This document shows, piece after piece, positions 26,201 through 34,966 of a stretch of DNA of 64,000 bases. The stretch is from assembly GCA_963841425.1 (NCBI GenBank), contig CAWJCL010000003.1:62001-126000 (forward strand). The letters run 5' to 3'. This DNA comes from DATEOR01 sp963841425. Lineage in GTDB: Bacteria; Actinomycetota; Thermoleophilia; Gaiellales; Gaiellaceae. Under the pieces are notes generated by a model. It saw nothing but the letters and a program-made list of their open reading frames with translations. It searched no databases and was not told where the DNA came from. Made by a program: the position numbers and the translations under genes. How positions within the stretch are numbered: position 1 is the first letter of the stretch; each line of letters opens with the position of its first letter.

Positions 26201-26725
26201 TCACGGGAAGATGAAGAGGCTGCGCCTGATCGACGCGACCGTGGTTTCGCCGTCGACGAGGTCGACCCACTGCTTGCGCTCGCCGACCGCGGTCGGGTTC
26301 ACCTGGTACTGGAGGAAGACGTCGAAGCGCTTCCCTGCGGGGATCTTCCCGTATTCGAAGCGCAGGGCGCCGTTCTCGCTCGTCTCCTCGGTCGGCGCAG
26401 GCTCGAGCGTGTTCATGGTCATCCCTCGCAGCCAGTCCGGATGGAGGACGAGCGCGGCATGCTCGAGCTCGCTCCGCGTCTCGATCGTGAGGTGCGCCTC
26501 GAAGAGGAGGCCTCCTCGCGCCCGCTCGGGAGCGTTGAGCGAGAGCGTGGCGGCAGGCGCCGACACCTCCGTTTCGGAGGGTTGCTGGCCGAAGACGTTC
26601 AGGAGGCCGAGAACCGGGACGACGGCGATCGCCGTGAGAATCGCGCGCCGCACCCAGACCTGATGCCGTCTGCCTTCCAGGTCGCGGTGTCGCCGCAAGA
26701 CGATGCCCTTAGGCGTGTCTGCCAT
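26201..26725 (-). CDS. membrane-anchored protein of unknown function, partner of DUF421 gene
   Basis: A 174-residue protein with a basic cytoplasmic N-terminus (residues 1-26), one helix at about 27-45 (RRAILTAIAVVPVLGLLNVFG) and a C-terminal beta-rich extracytoplasmic domain ending in RRSLFIFP. The family is not recognised. The seven-base gap to the DUF421 gene suggests that the two act together at the membrane. Confidence 0.75.
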   Translation of the reverse strand: MADTPKGIVLRRHRDLEGRRHQVWVRRAILTAIAVVPVLGLLNVFGQQPSETEVSAPAATLSLNAPERARGGLLFEAHLTIETRSELEHAALVLHPDWLRGMTMNTLEPAPTEETSENGALRFEYGKIPAGKRFDVFLQYQVNPTAVGERKQWVDLVDGETTVASIRRSLFIFP

Positions 26726-26801
26726 GTCCTGCCAACGTGAGCCGGAGGGCCCAGGTTACGGGTCCGCGGGCTCGGGCTTCTCCGGACGCCAGAAAAATCG
26801 C

Positions 26802-27818
26802 TCAGACGTGAACGGGAAGGCCGGTTGCGGCCGACTCCACCGCGGCGAAGACGAGCTCGAGCGTCAGGAGATTGTCCCGCCCGCTCGTTTCCGCCTCGCG
26901 GCCCTCGCGAATCGCGGCCGCGAACTCCGCCAGGACTCCTGCCCGCTCCGTCTCGGCGACGTCTTGCAGCGGGATCCGCTTTCCCGCCGGACGGCTCAGG
27001 CGGCGCGCGATTTTGCCCTGCGGCCCGGCGACCGGAGGAAAGAGGCGAACCTCGTTGCCGGACCACGAGAGTGCGCCGCCGCTTCCCTGCAGGAACCAGT
27101 CTCCGTTCCACGTCGTCTCGGGCCCCCGACCGGCCCATGTGCCGGAGTAGGCGACGATCGCGCCGTCGTCCGTGACGACCTCCACGAGCGCGCTTGCGTT
27201 TCCGGAGAACGCACTCCACGAGGGATTGAAGGACCGGGCCCGGACCTCGACCGGCTGCCCGTTGAGAAGCCCCCTGACCTGGTCGAGGTGATGGACCGCC
27301 ATATCGACGAGCAGCGGCTCCTCCAGCTCGAGCCGGAAACCGTGGAAGAGCGGTGTGCGCCTGAAGTCCACCTGGATCGCCTCCACGCGGCCGAGCGCGC
27401 CGCCTCGCACCTGGGCCTGAACGGTGCGATAGCCCCGGCCGAACCGGTAGTTCTGGCTCGCCATGAGGAGGCAGCGGGTCTCGTCGGCACGCTTGACCAA
27501 GTCCCGCGCCTCGCCGATGCTGGGTGAGAGCGGCTTCTCGACGAGACAATGCATTCCGGCTTCCAGCGCCTCGAGCGCCAGCGGTCCGTGCAGCGCTGGA
27601 GGCGCCACGACGAGGACGGCGTCCGCCTGCATATCTGCGTGCGCGGCCGCGAGAGTCTCGAACCGGCTCGTCTCCGCGACGCCGGCCCTGTCACCGACGC
27701 GCGCGAGCTGCTCGCGGTCGAGGTCGACGAGGGCCGCGAGCTTCCAGTGCGCGGAGGAGGCGACCTCGGACGCCCAGCTCGCGCCCCACGCGCCCACTCC
27801 GACCTGGATCATCCGCAC
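26802..27818 (-). CDS. Gfo/Idh/MocA family oxidoreductase
   Basis: An NAD(P)-dependent sugar or cyclitol dehydrogenase of 338 residues. The N-terminal Rossmann motif is QVGVGAWGASWA, the catalytic EKP motif is in CLVEKPLSPS, and the C-terminal GFO domain contains DMAVHHLDQVRGLL with the probable active-site Asp/His pair. It is divergent from the glycosyltransferase gene with an 11-base gap between starts, so the two promoters overlap. The substrate is not predictable. Confidence 0.9.
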   Translation of the reverse strand: MRMIQVGVGAWGASWASEVASSAHWKLAALVDLDREQLARVGDRAGVAETSRFETLAAAHADMQADAVLVVAPPALHGPLALEALEAGMHCLVEKPLSPSIGEARDLVKRADETRCLLMASQNYRFGRGYRTVQAQVRGGALGRVEAIQVDFRRTPLFHGFRLELEEPLLVDMAVHHLDQVRGLLNGQPVEVRARSFNPSWSAFSGNASALVEVVTDDGAIVAYSGTWAGRGPETTWNGDWFLQGSGGALSWSGNEVRLFPPVAGPQGKIARRLSRPAGKRIPLQDVAETERAGVLAEFAAAIREGREAETSGRDNLLTLELVFAAVESAATGLPVHV

Positions 27819-27829
27819 ACCGATGAACT

Positions 27830-28747
27830 ATGGCCGTGACTCCGGTCGCCTTCTACGTCGTCGCGAACGAGGCGCACTTCCTCGGGCTCGTCGCGCTGCT
27901 CAACTCTCTCCGCCTGCAAGGACAAGAGGAGCCGCTGCGCGTGGCCGATTGCGGTCTCGCCGACTGGCAGCGGGCCCTGCTCGCCCCCCATGCGGAGGTC
28001 GTCGAAATCGACCGTGACGTTCCGCCGTACGTCCTGAAACCTCTCCTTCCCCGCCAGCTTCCCGCGGAAAAGATGGTCATCGTCGACGCCGACATGATTG
28101 CGCTCCGTCCGCTCACCCCGCTCCTCGACGAGCGGGCCGGCGTCGTCGCCTTCGCCGACCCGGTCGCACATCGGTTCCATCCCGAATGGCCCGAGCTGCT
28201 CGACCTTCCCCCGCTTCGCAGGGGCCCCTACGTGAACAGCGGCTTCTTCGTCCTCGGCGGCGACGTCGGCCTGTCGATCCTCGATCTCGTCGCCGAGAAG
28301 CAGACGCGAGTCGACCTGGACTCCACCCGGTACGCCGGCGCCCCTGCGACGAGCCCTTTCTACTACCTGGACCAGGACGTGTGGAATGCAGTGCTCGCCT
28401 CGTGCGTCGAGTCGCACGATCGTTCCATCCTCCCTGCCGAGCTCGCGCCACATCCGCCGTTCGCGGACACGGATGGGCACAGCCCGTTCTTCCTGCATCA
28501 CGTCGAGCGAAAGCCATGGGTTTCGGCGACCAGGGCGAATGCGTACTCCCGGCTTCTGCCGCGGCTTCTGCTCGCGGACGACGTTGCGATGCGCCTGAGG
28601 TCCGAGCAGGTGCCGCTGCGCTTTCGGAGCGGTCCGTTCGCAAGCCTGGAACGGGCGCGGACGGAAGGCATGGCGCTGGCCCATGCGCTTCGTGGGCGGG
28701 TCGGGCTACGCCGCCGGCTCGCCCAGCGGCGACACGTCCGCAACTAG
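27830..28747 (+). CDS. glycosyltransferase, GT8-like
   Basis: A 305-residue GT-A fold glycosyltransferase without signal or membrane segments. The metal and nucleotide-sugar motif is IVDADMI (DxD), followed by PYVNSGFFVLGG and DQDVWNAVL, both typical of GT8-like enzymes, and a C-terminal FLHHVERKPW like the HxxGxxKPW motif. Donor and acceptor are unknown. Its last 42 bases overlap the 3' end of the convergent alkaline-phosphatase-like gene. Confidence 0.82.
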   Translation: MAVTPVAFYVVANEAHFLGLVALLNSLRLQGQEEPLRVADCGLADWQRALLAPHAEVVEIDRDVPPYVLKPLLPRQLPAEKMVIVDADMIALRPLTPLLDERAGVVAFADPVAHRFHPEWPELLDLPPLRRGPYVNSGFFVLGGDVGLSILDLVAEKQTRVDLDSTRYAGAPATSPFYYLDQDVWNAVLASCVESHDRSILPAELAPHPPFADTDGHSPFFLHHVERKPWVSATRANAYSRLLPRLLLADDVAMRLRSEQVPLRFRSGPFASLERARTEGMALAHALRGRVGLRRRLAQRRHVRN

Positions 28748-30271
28748 GTCGAGCGGGCGTCCGTCGAAGCTCTCGGGCTGCTCGACTCCGAGGAGCTTCA
28801 GGATCGTGGGCGCGATGTCCACGACGTTGCCGCGACGGGCAGATGCCGCCGGGGCGATTTCCGGCCCGGCGACGAAGAGGCGTGAGTTCCGCGTGTGGTC
28901 GCCCGAGCGCGGCAGCGCCGGCGTGCGTACGGGAACAGAGATCGTCCCCGCCCTCGGGGAGGAGACCGCCTCGATCGGCCCCGCGTCGGTGTCGAAGTCG
29001 ACGAGGAGGTCGGGAATGTTCGGATGGAGCGCGTCCCCGTACAGCCTGCGCGCCACGACGACCTGTCGAACGGCCGGCCGGCCCGTCCGCGTGTCGATGA
29101 GCGCGCGGAGCTCCTCGACCAGCTCGTCACAGGCGCCGTCGTACTCCGCGCCCGGGTCGAGGGCGCCATACGGGTCCCGTCCGCGCACGTTGAGCCGGAT
29201 CGCGCCGCACGGGCTGTTCATGAGGGCGACCGCCCGGGTGTCGCTCGAGGCGAGAGGATCGGGCAGGGAGCCCGCGGCGCGCTGCAGGGAGTTCCGCGCG
29301 CGGCCGCGGATGACGGCTCGGGCGAAGGCCTTCACCGGAGCGGGCAGCCGGCTGCGCGCCCGTCCGGCCGCCGTGCTTCCCGAGCCGTAGCCGACACGGA
29401 CGAGGAATTCGGGGAGGAGCTGCCAGCCGCCCCCTGTGGTGTGCATCCCGTGGCTCAAGGCCACGAGCACCGTCGTCTCGCTTCCGAGACTCTCGAGCAC
29501 GCGTCCGAGTGCACTGTCCAGCCGGGCGTGGATGTCCCGCGTGGCGTCCTGCACATCCTGCGGGGTGTCCGGGTCGTGCCAGGGGGAGCCCGGGTCGTGC
29601 AGGTGCCAGAACTGGTGCCCTGCGCAGTGAGCCTCCTCGAACGCGCCGGCGAAGAGATCCCAGTCCTCGCCGAGCACGTCCTCGAGCAGCCCCGCCTTCA
29701 CGTCTACCCCCTCGAGCAACCGGTCGCGGAGCGCCCTCAAAGACTCGACCGTGTCGTCGTGGTCGTCGCAGCGGGTGTGCTCGGCGTGGATGTGGCCCAC
29801 CGGGTGTGCCCCGTGCGCGGCAAGCAGGCGCTCGATCACGGCGGGGTCGGGGTCGGACGCCGTTCCGAAGGGCTTGTCGTGCGTGCCCCAGCCGCGAACG
29901 ACGAGGCCGTTGGCGTCGGGCGACGGGCCGCTGTAGGGGATGTCGACGACGGCCACGCGCCTGCCCGCCCGGCTCGCGTGATCCCAGAAGGCGGTGAGAT
30001 CGAAGTCATCGGTGGTGACGGCCCGCGCCCGCGTCTCGCCCGAGAAGAGCTGTGCGGGCAGGCGGTACCAGCCCAGATCGGCGCCGTTTCGCCCCGTGAA
30101 GATCTCCGGCCACACCACGTCGGGCAGGTGGTCGAGCCGGTTCTCCAGATCGAGCGCCCGCCCGCGGCGCGCCAGCTCGGCGAAGGCAGGCGCGGTCCCG
30201 TCCGCCATGTAGCGGTCGAGAAGCGCGGGCTCCATGCCCGGAAATCCGAGGAGTGCGACCTTTGCAGGCAC
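28706..30271 (-). CDS. alkaline-phosphatase-superfamily protein, probably lacking key metal residues
   Basis: A 521-residue protein with the layout of type I phosphodiesterase/nucleotide pyrophosphatases. Compared with typical motifs several ligands differ: the first aspartate region reads GFPGMEP instead of GLDG, the nucleophile region reads LPDVVWPEIFTG with no Thr or Ser at the expected place, and the SDHG motif reads LSHGMH. The histidines, including GDHTRN near the C-terminus, are kept. It may be a pseudoenzyme or bind metal differently. A canonical promoter lies just upstream. The superfamily call is sure; activity is doubtful. Confidence 0.78.
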   Translation of the reverse strand: MPAKVALLGFPGMEPALLDRYMADGTAPAFAELARRGRALDLENRLDHLPDVVWPEIFTGRNGADLGWYRLPAQLFSGETRARAVTTDDFDLTAFWDHASRAGRRVAVVDIPYSGPSPDANGLVVRGWGTHDKPFGTASDPDPAVIERLLAAHGAHPVGHIHAEHTRCDDHDDTVESLRALRDRLLEGVDVKAGLLEDVLGEDWDLFAGAFEEAHCAGHQFWHLHDPGSPWHDPDTPQDVQDATRDIHARLDSALGRVLESLGSETTVLVALSHGMHTTGGGWQLLPEFLVRVGYGSGSTAAGRARSRLPAPVKAFARAVIRGRARNSLQRAAGSLPDPLASSDTRAVALMNSPCGAIRLNVRGRDPYGALDPGAEYDGACDELVEELRALIDTRTGRPAVRQVVVARRLYGDALHPNIPDLLVDFDTDAGPIEAVSSPRAGTISVPVRTPALPRSGDHTRNSRLFVAGPEIAPAASARRGNVVDIAPTILKLLGVEQPESFDGRPLDLVADVSPLGEPAA

Positions 30272-30277
30272 TCACCG

Positions 30278-30306
30278 ATCCTGGTCGTTCTCCGGACATC
30301 GGTCAA
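30278..30306 (-). promoter_or_regulatory. sigma70-like promoter of the alkaline-phosphatase-like gene
   Basis: On the minus strand TTGACC (30306-30301), a 17-base spacer and CAGGAT (30283-30278) precede the GTG at 30271. The -10 ends only six bases from the start codon and no Shine-Dalgarno sequence intervenes, so the message should be leaderless. Confidence 0.55.
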
Positions 30307-30320
30307 GGCGGTGCGGCCAC

Positions 30321-30490
30321 ACGGAGAACCTGCTCGCCGGCGGGACCGCGCCTTCCGAGGCGCTGACCTCGGGCTTCGCGCTCGCCTTCTGGGTCGAGTC
30401 GGGTTCGCGGTCCTTTCCCTGCTCGCGACGCTCGTCACGCTCAGGCGCGAGGACCTCGTCAACGCAGACGCGTTGCCCATGGCCGCCTGA
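30321..30490 (+). pseudogene. C-terminal remnant of an MFS (DHA2-like) transporter
   Basis: Two adjoining plus-strand frames together read like the last helix and tail of a drug/proton antiporter. One frame gives GTAPSEALTSGFALAFWV (about 30342-30398); the other continues as GFAVLSLLATLVTLRRED and ends in TGA at 30490. A frameshift near 30400 separates them, and no body of the gene exists upstream because the phosphatase-like gene starts at 30271. The fragment therefore looks like decayed coding sequence about 55 codons long. Confidence 0.6.
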
Positions 30491-30519
30491 TCCACCCGCT
30501 ACCATCGTTTGTGCTCGAA

Positions 30520-30539
30520 GGGCCGTCCACGGGCGGCCC
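30520..30539. terminator. short hairpin followed by a T-rich run
   Basis: GGGCCG and CGGCCC arms with an eight-base loop are followed by TTCTCTTT on the plus strand. It could end transcription from the decayed MFS region, or simply lie in the leader of the 30567 gene. The stem is only six pairs, so confidence is low. Confidence 0.35.
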
Positions 30540-30566
30540 TTCTCTTTGCAACGGAAAGGGCCAGTC

Positions 30567-30866
30567 GTGCACGTGAGCATGTCCACGTTCAAGGGTGAGA
30601 TCGAGGATCTTCCCGCCACCGCCCGCATGGCCAGCGAGGCCATGCTCGACTGGCTGAAGCAGATCGACGGCTACCGCGGCTTGCTCGCCCTCGTCGACGA
30701 GACGGCCGGTACCGCATGCTTCGTCACGTTCTGGGAGAACGAGGAAGCCGTGGTCAAGACGCGCGCGTCACGCTCGAGCCTCCGGGGACAGATGGCCGCG
30801 ACCGCGGGCGCCGAGGTCGTCGGTTCCGAGGAGTTCGTTGTGGCCTATTCCGACCTGATCCAATAA
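30567..30866 (+). CDS. small antibiotic-biosynthesis-monooxygenase-like (ABM fold) protein
   Basis: A 99-residue protein with the ferredoxin-like ABM or Dabb pattern: MSTFKGEIEDL strand, a helix with MLDWLKQIDGYRG, then ALVDETAGTACFVTFWENEEA. Members range from monooxygenases to haem-degrading or purely structural proteins, so no reaction is assigned. The GTG at 30567 is preferred because GGAAAGGG precedes it; frames upstream run into the decayed MFS remnant. PotA starts 22 bases downstream. Confidence 0.7.
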   Translation: MHVSMSTFKGEIEDLPATARMASEAMLDWLKQIDGYRGLLALVDETAGTACFVTFWENEEAVVKTRASRSSLRGQMAATAGAEVVGSEEFVVAYSDLIQ

Positions 30867-30888
30867 CGCGTTAGGTTAGGATCGGCCG

Positions 30889-32004
30889 GTGCCGGAGGAC
30901 GGCGGCATCGCGATCAGTCTCCAGGGCGTCGGCAAGCGCTTCGGAGACGTCGTCGCGGTCCGTGAGACGAACCTCGACATCCTCGACGGCGAGTTCTTTT
31001 CCATGCTCGGCCCGAGCGGGTGCGGCAAGACGACCACGCTTCGCATGATCGCGGGCTTCGAGGTGCCCGACGAGGGCCGGATCGTTCTGCGTGGGGCGGA
31101 CGTGACCAACGTGCCGCCGAACCACCGCAACGTGAATACGGTTTTCCAGCACTACGCGCTCTTTCCGCACATGTCGGTCTCCGACAACGTCTCCTTCGGC
31201 CTCGAGCTGAAGCGCGTGCCTCGGGGAGAGCGCCGCGACCGGGTGAAGGAGATGCTGCAGGTCGTCCAGCTCGAAGGGATGGAGAAGCGCAAGCCGCAGC
31301 AGCTGTCGGGCGGCCAGCAGCAGCGCGTCGCGCTCGCCCGGGCCCTGGTCAACCGGCCGGCTGCGCTCCTCCTGGACGAGCCGCTCGGCGCGCTCGACGT
31401 CAAGCTGCGAAAGCAGATGCAGCTCGAGCTCAAACGGATCCAGACCGAGCTCGGCACGACGTTCGTCTACGTCACACACGACCAGGAAGAGGCGTTGACG
31501 ATGTCCGACCGGATCGCGGTCATGAACGGCGGCGACATCGAGCAGGTCGGCGGCCCAAAGGAGATCTACGAGCACCCGCAGACACCGTTCGTCGCGGACT
31601 TCGTCGGCTCGCTGAACGCCTTCGACCTGCGCGTCGACGAGGTCGCGGACGGGTTCGCGGTCATGCGCGTGAGCGAGCGCGAGCGCCTCGTCGTCCCGGT
31701 GGGGGCAGGGACGAAAGCGGGCGACGAGCTCCGCGTCGCCGTGCGGCCCGAGCGCGTCCGCATCGAGCCGACGAACGGGCGCGCGCCCGAGGGCGGCTCG
31801 ACGGTGGAGGGAACCGTCGCCGAGCTCGTCTATCTCGGCGGGCTGACGCAGTTCCACGTCGACACCAACGCCGCCGGCAGACTCGTCAGCCACCGCATGG
31901 ACGACGAGGTCGCGGCCGTGCTCGAGCCCGGGAAGCGCGTCACCCTCACGTGGCCCGCCGGGCAGGCGTACGTGCTCGCAGGCGCCGTCTCCTCCGAGAC
32001 CTAG
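30889..32004 (+). CDS. potA: spermidine/putrescine ABC transporter ATPase
   Basis: ATPase of polyamine uptake, 371 residues. Walker A GPSGCGKTT, Q-loop FQHYALFPHM, signature LSGGQQQR, Walker B LLLDEPLGALD and H-loop THDQEEA are followed by a C-terminal TOBE domain (about residues 275-365) that binds regulators or substrate in this family. The GTG start follows a TAGGAT hexamer by six bases with no Shine-Dalgarno sequence, suggesting a leaderless message. It converges with potC, sharing CTAG at the stops, rather than sitting in the potDBC operon. Confidence 0.9.
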   Translation: MPEDGGIAISLQGVGKRFGDVVAVRETNLDILDGEFFSMLGPSGCGKTTTLRMIAGFEVPDEGRIVLRGADVTNVPPNHRNVNTVFQHYALFPHMSVSDNVSFGLELKRVPRGERRDRVKEMLQVVQLEGMEKRKPQQLSGGQQQRVALARALVNRPAALLLDEPLGALDVKLRKQMQLELKRIQTELGTTFVYVTHDQEEALTMSDRIAVMNGGDIEQVGGPKEIYEHPQTPFVADFVGSLNAFDLRVDEVADGFAVMRVSERERLVVPVGAGTKAGDELRVAVRPERVRIEPTNGRAPEGGSTVEGTVAELVYLGGLTQFHVDTNAAGRLVSHRMDDEVAAVLEPGKRVTLTWPAGQAYVLAGAVSSET

Positions 32005-32813
32005 ACGGCCAGCCGGCGTTCTGCGCGCGCGCGGAAGAGCTCCGCGGCGGTGACGATCACGAGCGAGGCGACGACGACCACCGAGCCGAGGGCGAGGATC
32101 TGTGGCTGGAGCGCCGGCGTTCTCGCGCCCGAGTAGACGTAGACGGGGTAGGTTCCTTCGCCGGCCGGGACGAGGAACGAGGCGATCGCAAACTCGTCGA
32201 AGGAGATCGTGAAGGCGATCAGCGCGGACGAGAAGAGGGCGGGCACGATTAGCGGCAGGGTCACCCGTCTGAACGCCGTCCAGGGCCCCGCGCCGAGGTC
32301 GCGCGCCGCGTCCACGATCGCCTGGTCGAGGGTGCGAAGGCGCGGGAGGATGATGAGGAGGCAATACGGGATCGAGACGGCGATGTGGCCGAGCAGCACG
32401 GCCCAGAGGGACCGTTCGAGCCCGAGCCAGTTGAGCAGGATCAGCAGCCCGACCGCGAGGACGATGTACGGGATCACGAGGGGCAGCAGCACGAGCGCCG
32501 TCACGAGCCCGCGCAGCCGCAGCTTGCGCGCGGTCATGCCCACTGCGGTGATGAGGCCGAGAAGCGTCGCGCCGATCGCCGCCGCAATCCCGATCCAGAG
32601 GCTGCGCTCGAGCGCGTCGATCAGCTCGTTGTTCGAGAAGGCGTTGTGGAACCACTTCGTCGTGAAACCCGACCAGGGAAACGTCTGCACGAAGCTGTCG
32701 TCGAAGGCGAAGATGATCATCACCGCGAGCGGCGCATAGAGGAAGATCGCCAGCAGGAGGAAGTAGCTGCCAAGAAGGCGCCCGCCCGTCTTCGACGCAG
32801 CGACGCTGCTCAT
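32001..32813 (-). CDS. potC: spermidine/putrescine ABC transporter permease
   Basis: Inner-membrane permease of 270 residues with six helices. The EAA loop DAARDLGAGPWTAFRRVTLP docks the ATPase; helix 1 is FLLLAIFLYAPLAVMIIFAF. A longer frame upstream lies inside potB; the ATG at 32813 overlapping the potB stop (ATGA) is the true start. Last gene of potD-potB-potC. Confidence 0.92.
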   Translation of the reverse strand: MSSVAASKTGGRLLGSYFLLLAIFLYAPLAVMIIFAFDDSFVQTFPWSGFTTKWFHNAFSNNELIDALERSLWIGIAAAIGATLLGLITAVGMTARKLRLRGLVTALVLLPLVIPYIVLAVGLLILLNWLGLERSLWAVLLGHIAVSIPYCLLIILPRLRTLDQAIVDAARDLGAGPWTAFRRVTLPLIVPALFSSALIAFTISFDEFAIASFLVPAGEGTYPVYVYSGARTPALQPQILALGSVVVVASLVIVTAAELFRARAERRLAV

Positions 32814-33736
32814 GCGGTCGCCCTCCCCTGCCGCAGGTCGGTGGACAGGAAGCGGCCGAACAGGAGCACGAGGACGAGCACGATTGCGATCAGCCACACG
32901 GCGAGGACCGCGCCGTAGTTCCAGTTGGGCGTGTCGGAGAAGAACGCCTGGATCGAGTTTCCGAACATGGAGTTGTCTGGTCCGCCGACCAGAAGGGGCG
33001 CGATGAACTCGCCCGTCGTCGGGATGAGGACGAAGACGAATGCCGCGATCACTCCGGGGAGGCTGAGGGGAAGCGTGACGCGCAAGAAGGTTCGCAGTCT
33101 TCCTGCGCCGAGGTCCTGGGCGGCCTCGAGCAGCCGGCGGTCCATGTTCTCGAGGACGACGTAGATCGGAAGGGCGACGAACGGCACCCAGGAGTAGAAG
33201 AGGACGAGCGCGACCGCGAACCAGGAGTAGATGAGCCACGGGATCCCGTCACCGTGCTCGCGGATGCCGAGCTCCCAGAGCGCCGAGTTGATGACCCCGT
33301 TGTTGGCGAGGATCACCTTCCACGCGATCACCCGCAGCAGGTAGCTCGTGAAGAAGGGGGCGAGGATGAGGAGCAGCAGCGTGTAGCGCCGCTTCCTCGC
33401 GACGAAAGCGAGGAAGTACGCGAGCGGGTACGCGGCGACCACCGCCAGCACCGAGACGAGCAGCGTGATGACCATCGAGATCTTGAAGCGGTCCCAGAAG
33501 ACGTTGTCGCCGGGCGGCAGGAAGCTCTCCCAGTTGACGAGCGAGAAGTTCGTCGGGACCCCGAACAGGTTCGTCAGCAGGTTGACGCTGTAGAGCCCGA
33601 TCAGGACGAGCGGGAAGACGAAGACAGCGAGCAGGAAGCAGACGACCGGCAACGTGAGCCAGCCCCTGCCGGGCGCCGAGAAGAGGCGTCCGAAGAGGCC
33701 GGCCGGCTGCGGACTCGCCGAGGACGCGACAGCCAT
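32810..33736 (-). CDS. potB: spermidine/putrescine ABC transporter permease
   Basis: Permease of 308 residues with six predicted helices and the EAA loop EAAQDLGAGRLRTFLRVTLP. It pairs with PotC to form the channel for polyamines delivered by PotD. It starts five bases after the potD stop and overlaps potC by four bases, so the three genes are one transcript. Confidence 0.92.
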   Translation of the reverse strand: MAVASSASPQPAGLFGRLFSAPGRGWLTLPVVCFLLAVFVFPLVLIGLYSVNLLTNLFGVPTNFSLVNWESFLPPGDNVFWDRFKISMVITLLVSVLAVVAAYPLAYFLAFVARKRRYTLLLLILAPFFTSYLLRVIAWKVILANNGVINSALWELGIREHGDGIPWLIYSWFAVALVLFYSWVPFVALPIYVVLENMDRRLLEAAQDLGAGRLRTFLRVTLPLSLPGVIAAFVFVLIPTTGEFIAPLLVGGPDNSMFGNSIQAFFSDTPNWNYGAVLAVWLIAIVLVLVLLFGRFLSTDLRQGRATA

Positions 33737-33741
33737 CGTGT

Positions 33742-34899
33742 TTAGGCGGCCGAGACCTCCTGCCAGGCCAATGCCACCTCGTCCTCGTTCGGCATCCAGC
33801 TCTGGATGTTCACGTCGTCACCGTTCAGCGCTTCCGGATCGCCGATGTTGAGCTTCTTGGCCAGCGCCTTGTTTTCGACGTCGCTCGGTTGCACGGTCGC
33901 GTCCGCGCTCCCGTAGTAGAAGAGGTTGACCAGATCCACGCACGCCTCGTGGTCGAGGAACGACTCGACGTAGGCGTGCGCATGGCGATAGCTCTTCGTC
34001 TTCGCGCCGAGCATGAAGCCGCAAACCCAGCCGAGCTTCCCCTGGCTCGGCTGCATGAATTCGACGGCCAGGCCCTCGGCCTTCATGTTGACATAGCCGT
34101 CCTGCCACGAGTAGGCGATCCAGATGTCGCCCGCCTTGAAGGCCGGCTGCATGTCCGAATACGTGCTCTTCCAGTAGAACTTGTTCAGCGGCTTCTGCTC
34201 GATCAGCGCGTCCTTCGACTGCTGCACCTGGTCGGAGGTCTGGTTGTCCATCTCCGGAAATCCGAGCTTGAGGGCGGCCACCTCGAAGTTGGATTGGGCG
34301 CCGTCCCACATGGAGATCCGGCCCTTGTACTTCTCGTTCCAGAAGAGCTCCCAGCCGGTCGCATCGGCCGCGTCGACCATGTCGGTGCGGTAGAGGATGC
34401 TTGCGTAGCCCCAGTCCCACGGGATGAAGTACTGCTGGCCGTTCACCATCCCGCGCTCGGTCAGCGCAGGGTTCAGGTTCTTGAAGCTCGGCAGGAGGCT
34501 CGTGTCCCACGGCTGCACGACGCCCGAGTTCACGTAGTCCTGCACGTTCTCGATGCAGGGGTGCATGACGTCGAACTCGACCTGGCGCGCCTTGTTCACG
34601 GCCTGGGTGTCGTTGACGATGTACGTGTACTTGAGGCCGTCGGCGCCGAACTCATCCGTGTAGTTCGTGCCGGCGATCATTCCGTAGGTCTGCGCCTTCG
34701 TGCCGCCGGCCTCGTAGCCCGGCCATTCGAGGATGTTGAGCGTGCCGGGCTCCTGGCCGATCGGCGGGTGGGTGGTCTCCGTCGGGGTTCCTCCCGCGCT
34801 CGGCTGCGAGCCTGCTCCGCCCCCGCAGCCCGCCAGCACGGCGCCGCCTCCGAACACGGCTGCGCTCGCGAGGAACTTCCTGCGATCCATGCGCTCCAT
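33742..34899 (-). CDS. potD: polyamine-binding lipoprotein
   Basis: Extracytoplasmic binding protein of 385 residues. The N-terminus MERMDRRKFLASAAVFGG looks like a twin-arginine-style signal and is followed by the lipobox VLAGC, so the mature protein should be lipid-anchored. The body follows the PotD/PotF fold (LNILEWPGY, FDVMHPCIENV, IPWDWGYASILYRTD, WIAYSWQDGY). It is the first gene of the reverse pot operon. Which polyamine is bound cannot be read; other small cationic ligands are possible. Confidence 0.92.
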   Translation of the reverse strand: MERMDRRKFLASAAVFGGGAVLAGCGGGAGSQPSAGGTPTETTHPPIGQEPGTLNILEWPGYEAGGTKAQTYGMIAGTNYTDEFGADGLKYTYIVNDTQAVNKARQVEFDVMHPCIENVQDYVNSGVVQPWDTSLLPSFKNLNPALTERGMVNGQQYFIPWDWGYASILYRTDMVDAADATGWELFWNEKYKGRISMWDGAQSNFEVAALKLGFPEMDNQTSDQVQQSKDALIEQKPLNKFYWKSTYSDMQPAFKAGDIWIAYSWQDGYVNMKAEGLAVEFMQPSQGKLGWVCGFMLGAKTKSYRHAHAYVESFLDHEACVDLVNLFYYGSADATVQPSDVENKALAKKLNIGDPEALNGDDVNIQSWMPNEDEVALAWQEVSAA

Positions 34900-34966
34900 C
34901 AGTGCGACCTCCTGAAGGGGATGGCCGACACTAGCGCTCAGACGGCTTGGAATCTAGGGTCAAGCG

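Noticed and set aside
28895..30490. A 531-residue plus-strand frame ending in the MFS remnant
   Set aside because: Only its last 30 codons resemble a transporter; the rest is antisense to the phosphatase-like gene.
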